Source: Hamadaea sp013361475 (GTDB lineage Bacteria > Actinomycetota > Actinomycetes > Mycobacteriales > Micromonosporaceae). From it: 64,000 nucleotides of DNA. The stretch is taken from assembly GCF_040654195.1 (NCBI RefSeq), contig NZ_JBFAHM010000003.1, positions 310,001 to 374,000 of the forward strand, read 5' to 3'. The position numbers were made by a program, and so were the translations under genes. The notes beneath the pieces were generated by a model. The model had not been told where the DNA came from. It saw only the letters and a list, made by a program, of their open reading frames with translations, and ran no database searches. Shown piece after piece: positions 63,014 through 64,000 of this stretch (positions within the stretch are counted from its first letter, which is position 1; each line of letters starts with the position of its first letter).

Positions 63014-63460
63014 ATGGGCGAACAGGACTGGGATCGGCGCTTCTCGGAGGTGCTGCAGGAACTCCGGGTCATGCAGACCGGTATCCAGATCCTCTTCGCG
63101 TCGATGCTGACGCTGCCGTTCACCAACCGGTTCGAGCACATCGATCAGCTCCAGCGCGGGTTCTACGTGGGCACGCTGATCGCCTCGGCGGCGGCGACCG
63201 CGTTCCTCATCGCCCCGGTCAGCCTCCACCGGCTCATGGGTGAGGGCTACAAGCCCCAAGTGGTACGCGTGGCGGCGGCGATGACGAAGGCCGGACTGGT
63301 GCTGCTTCTGCTGGCCGTCGCCGGTGCGGTCTACCTCGTGCTGGATCTGGTCGTCGGGGCGGCCTGGGCCGGAGTGGCCGCCGCCTTCCTCGCCGTCCTC
63401 TACATCGGACTCTGGTACGTCGTCCCGGTCCTGGACAAGCTTCCTCGCCGCCCCCGGTAG
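63014..63460 (+). CDS. DUF6328 small membrane protein
   Basis: 148 residues with four hydrophobic segments after an amphipathic start (MGEQDWDRRFSEVLQELRVM). QTGIQILFASMLTLPFTNRF and the spacing of the helices fit the DUF6328 family of actinobacterial membrane proteins of unknown function. It follows the macrodomain gene by 18 bp. Confidence 0.75.
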   Translation: MGEQDWDRRFSEVLQELRVMQTGIQILFASMLTLPFTNRFEHIDQLQRGFYVGTLIASAAATAFLIAPVSLHRLMGEGYKPQVVRVAAAMTKAGLVLLLLAVAGAVYLVLDLVVGAAWAGVAAAFLAVLYIGLWYVVPVLDKLPRRPR

Positions 63461-63532
63461 CCGAGCCGACCTCACCTCGCCGACTCCGCCGACCGCCGGA
63501 CCAGCCGGGCCCGCTCGGTACTGTACGGGCTA

Positions 63533-63562
63533 TTGACATATTTCTTCGTAGGGACTTTTCTA
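63533..63562 (+). promoter_or_regulatory. Candidate promoter of the GH92 gene
   Basis: A perfect -35 TTGACA (63533-63538) with a weak -10 at 17-18 bp spacing (TTTTCT/TTTCTA, 63556-63562) in an unusually AT-rich stretch. Confidence 0.45.
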
Positions 63563-63573
63563 TCTCCATTCCA

Positions 63574-63587
63574 TGACAACGTTGTCT
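63574..63587 (+). promoter_or_regulatory. LacI-type operator before the GH92 gene
   Basis: TGACAACGTTGTCT contains the perfect 12-bp palindrome GACAACGTTGTC (63575-63586) and fits the LacI/CcpA-type consensus TGWNANCGNTNWCA except for the last base. It lies just after the expected transcription start and before the AAGGAG ribosome site, a position suited to repression. No LacI-family gene is in the window. Confidence 0.6.
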
Positions 63588-63601
63588 GAAAGGAGTGGAT
63601 C

Positions 63602-64000
63602 ATGTCCCGCGGACCTCTCCCACGGTTCGGGCGTGCGTTCACAGCTTTTCTCGCCATCGTGACCGGAACCGTCGCGGCCGGTGTCGCGTACGCGCCGACG
63701 CCGGCGCACGCCGCCGCCCTCAACCTCACGCAGTACGTCAACCCGTTCATCGGGACCGACGACAGCAACTCGCCCAACCCCGTCCCCGGCGGCGCCGGTG
63801 GCAGCACCGTGCCCGGTCCGGTCGCCCCCTTCGGGATGGTGCAGTTCAGCCCGGACACGCCGACCGCGTCCCCGTCGGGCTACCGGTTCTCCGACACCCA
63901 GATCCAGGAGTACGCCCTGACCCACTTCAACGGGGCAGGCTGTGCGAACAACGAGGACATCGGGATCCTGCCGATCACCGGCGCGATCGGCTCGTCGCCG
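63602..64000 (+). CDS. Secreted GH92 alpha-mannosidase (5' part)
   Basis: The first 133 residues of a secreted glycosidase; the gene runs off the window. Signal peptide about 1-38 (MSRGPLPRFGRAFTAFLAIV, cleavage near AHA-A). The mature start LTQYVNPFIGTDDSNSPNPV, then GPVAPFGMVQFSPDTPTASP, GYRFSDTQIQEYALTHFNGA and GC, is the hallmark N-terminus of family GH92 exo-alpha-mannosidases. AAGGAG lies 8 nt before ATG 63602. Operator and promoter upstream indicate sugar-dependent control. Confidence 0.88.
   Translation, partial: MSRGPLPRFGRAFTAFLAIVTGTVAAGVAYAPTPAHAAALNLTQYVNPFIGTDDSNSPNPVPGGAGGSTVPGPVAPFGMVQFSPDTPTASPSGYRFSDTQIQEYALTHFNGAGCANNEDIGILPITGAIGSSP

Overview
The window is chromosomal DNA of a high-GC filamentous actinomycete, most likely of the Micromonosporaceae. 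This rests on the extreme GC bias at third codon positions, the many GTG starts, and an actinobacterial gene order (ahcY ... mtrA-mtrB-lpqB-comF-hpf-secA) that also occurs in Mycobacterium. Further support comes from a SpoIIM/RDD/MoxR/DUF58 cluster, secreted sugar-active enzymes, and leaderless or ATGA-coupled genes. The family assignment is an inference. I see no phage, plasmid, insertion sequence or CRISPR array; the region reads as core chromosome with a few accessory sugar and transport genes.

Layout. 1-2.3 kb: the 3' part of manA converges on ahcY, which has a long leader resembling a ydaO-type (c-di-AMP) riboswitch. 2.4-5.7 kb: the iron-uptake operon efeUOB behind two adjacent DtxR/IdeR-type iron boxes. 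5.9-13 kb: an envelope-associated block made of an RDD protein, SpoIIM, and a translationally coupled chain (polytopic membrane protein, DUF4129, DUF4350, MoxR ATPase, DUF58). 13.2-19.1 kb: the MtrA/MtrB two-component system with LpqB, then a ComF-like phosphoribosyltransferase and ribosome hibernation factor. 19.2-25.4 kb: three GNAT domains in two genes, secA, a DUF6912-like gene, a small MerR/excisionase-type HTH gene and an Rv3235-like gene; the last two share 10-bp direct repeats upstream. 25.4-30.5 kb: a membrane protein, pruA and a helicase-associated-domain protein. 30.5-37.2 kb: a sugar-uptake operon (solute-binding lipoprotein, two permeases, GH4 glycosidase, BadF/GlcNAc-type kinase) next to a ROK repressor.

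37.4-45.7 kb: a PadR regulator, prfB, ftsE-ftsX and a coiled-coil M23 peptidase (division-linked cell-wall hydrolysis), smpB, two membrane proteins with external CBM2-like domains, and tmRNA (ssrA) on the opposite strand. 45.8-52.3 kb: a polytopic membrane protein, a Cys-containing unknown, a beta-propeller/cell-wall-binding-repeat lipoprotein, MTA phosphorylase, a YqgE protein and tRNA-Ala(GGC). 52.4-59.3 kb: a decayed MFS transporter, AraC and VOC genes, a cupin, a Ser/Pro-repeat surface protein, a receptor-type Ser/Thr kinase and a cytochrome P450. 59.4-64 kb: an ArsR-like regulator, GH36 alpha-galactosidase, macrodomain protein, small membrane protein and the 5' end of a secreted GH92 alpha-mannosidase with a LacI-type operator.

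Structure beyond genes: two dispersed palindromic repeat families sit between genes (about 64 bp, four copies; 55 bp, two copies). Several genes have -10 boxes only 7-9 nt before the start codon, suggesting leaderless mRNAs. A 20-bp inverted repeat encloses the start codon of the M23 peptidase.
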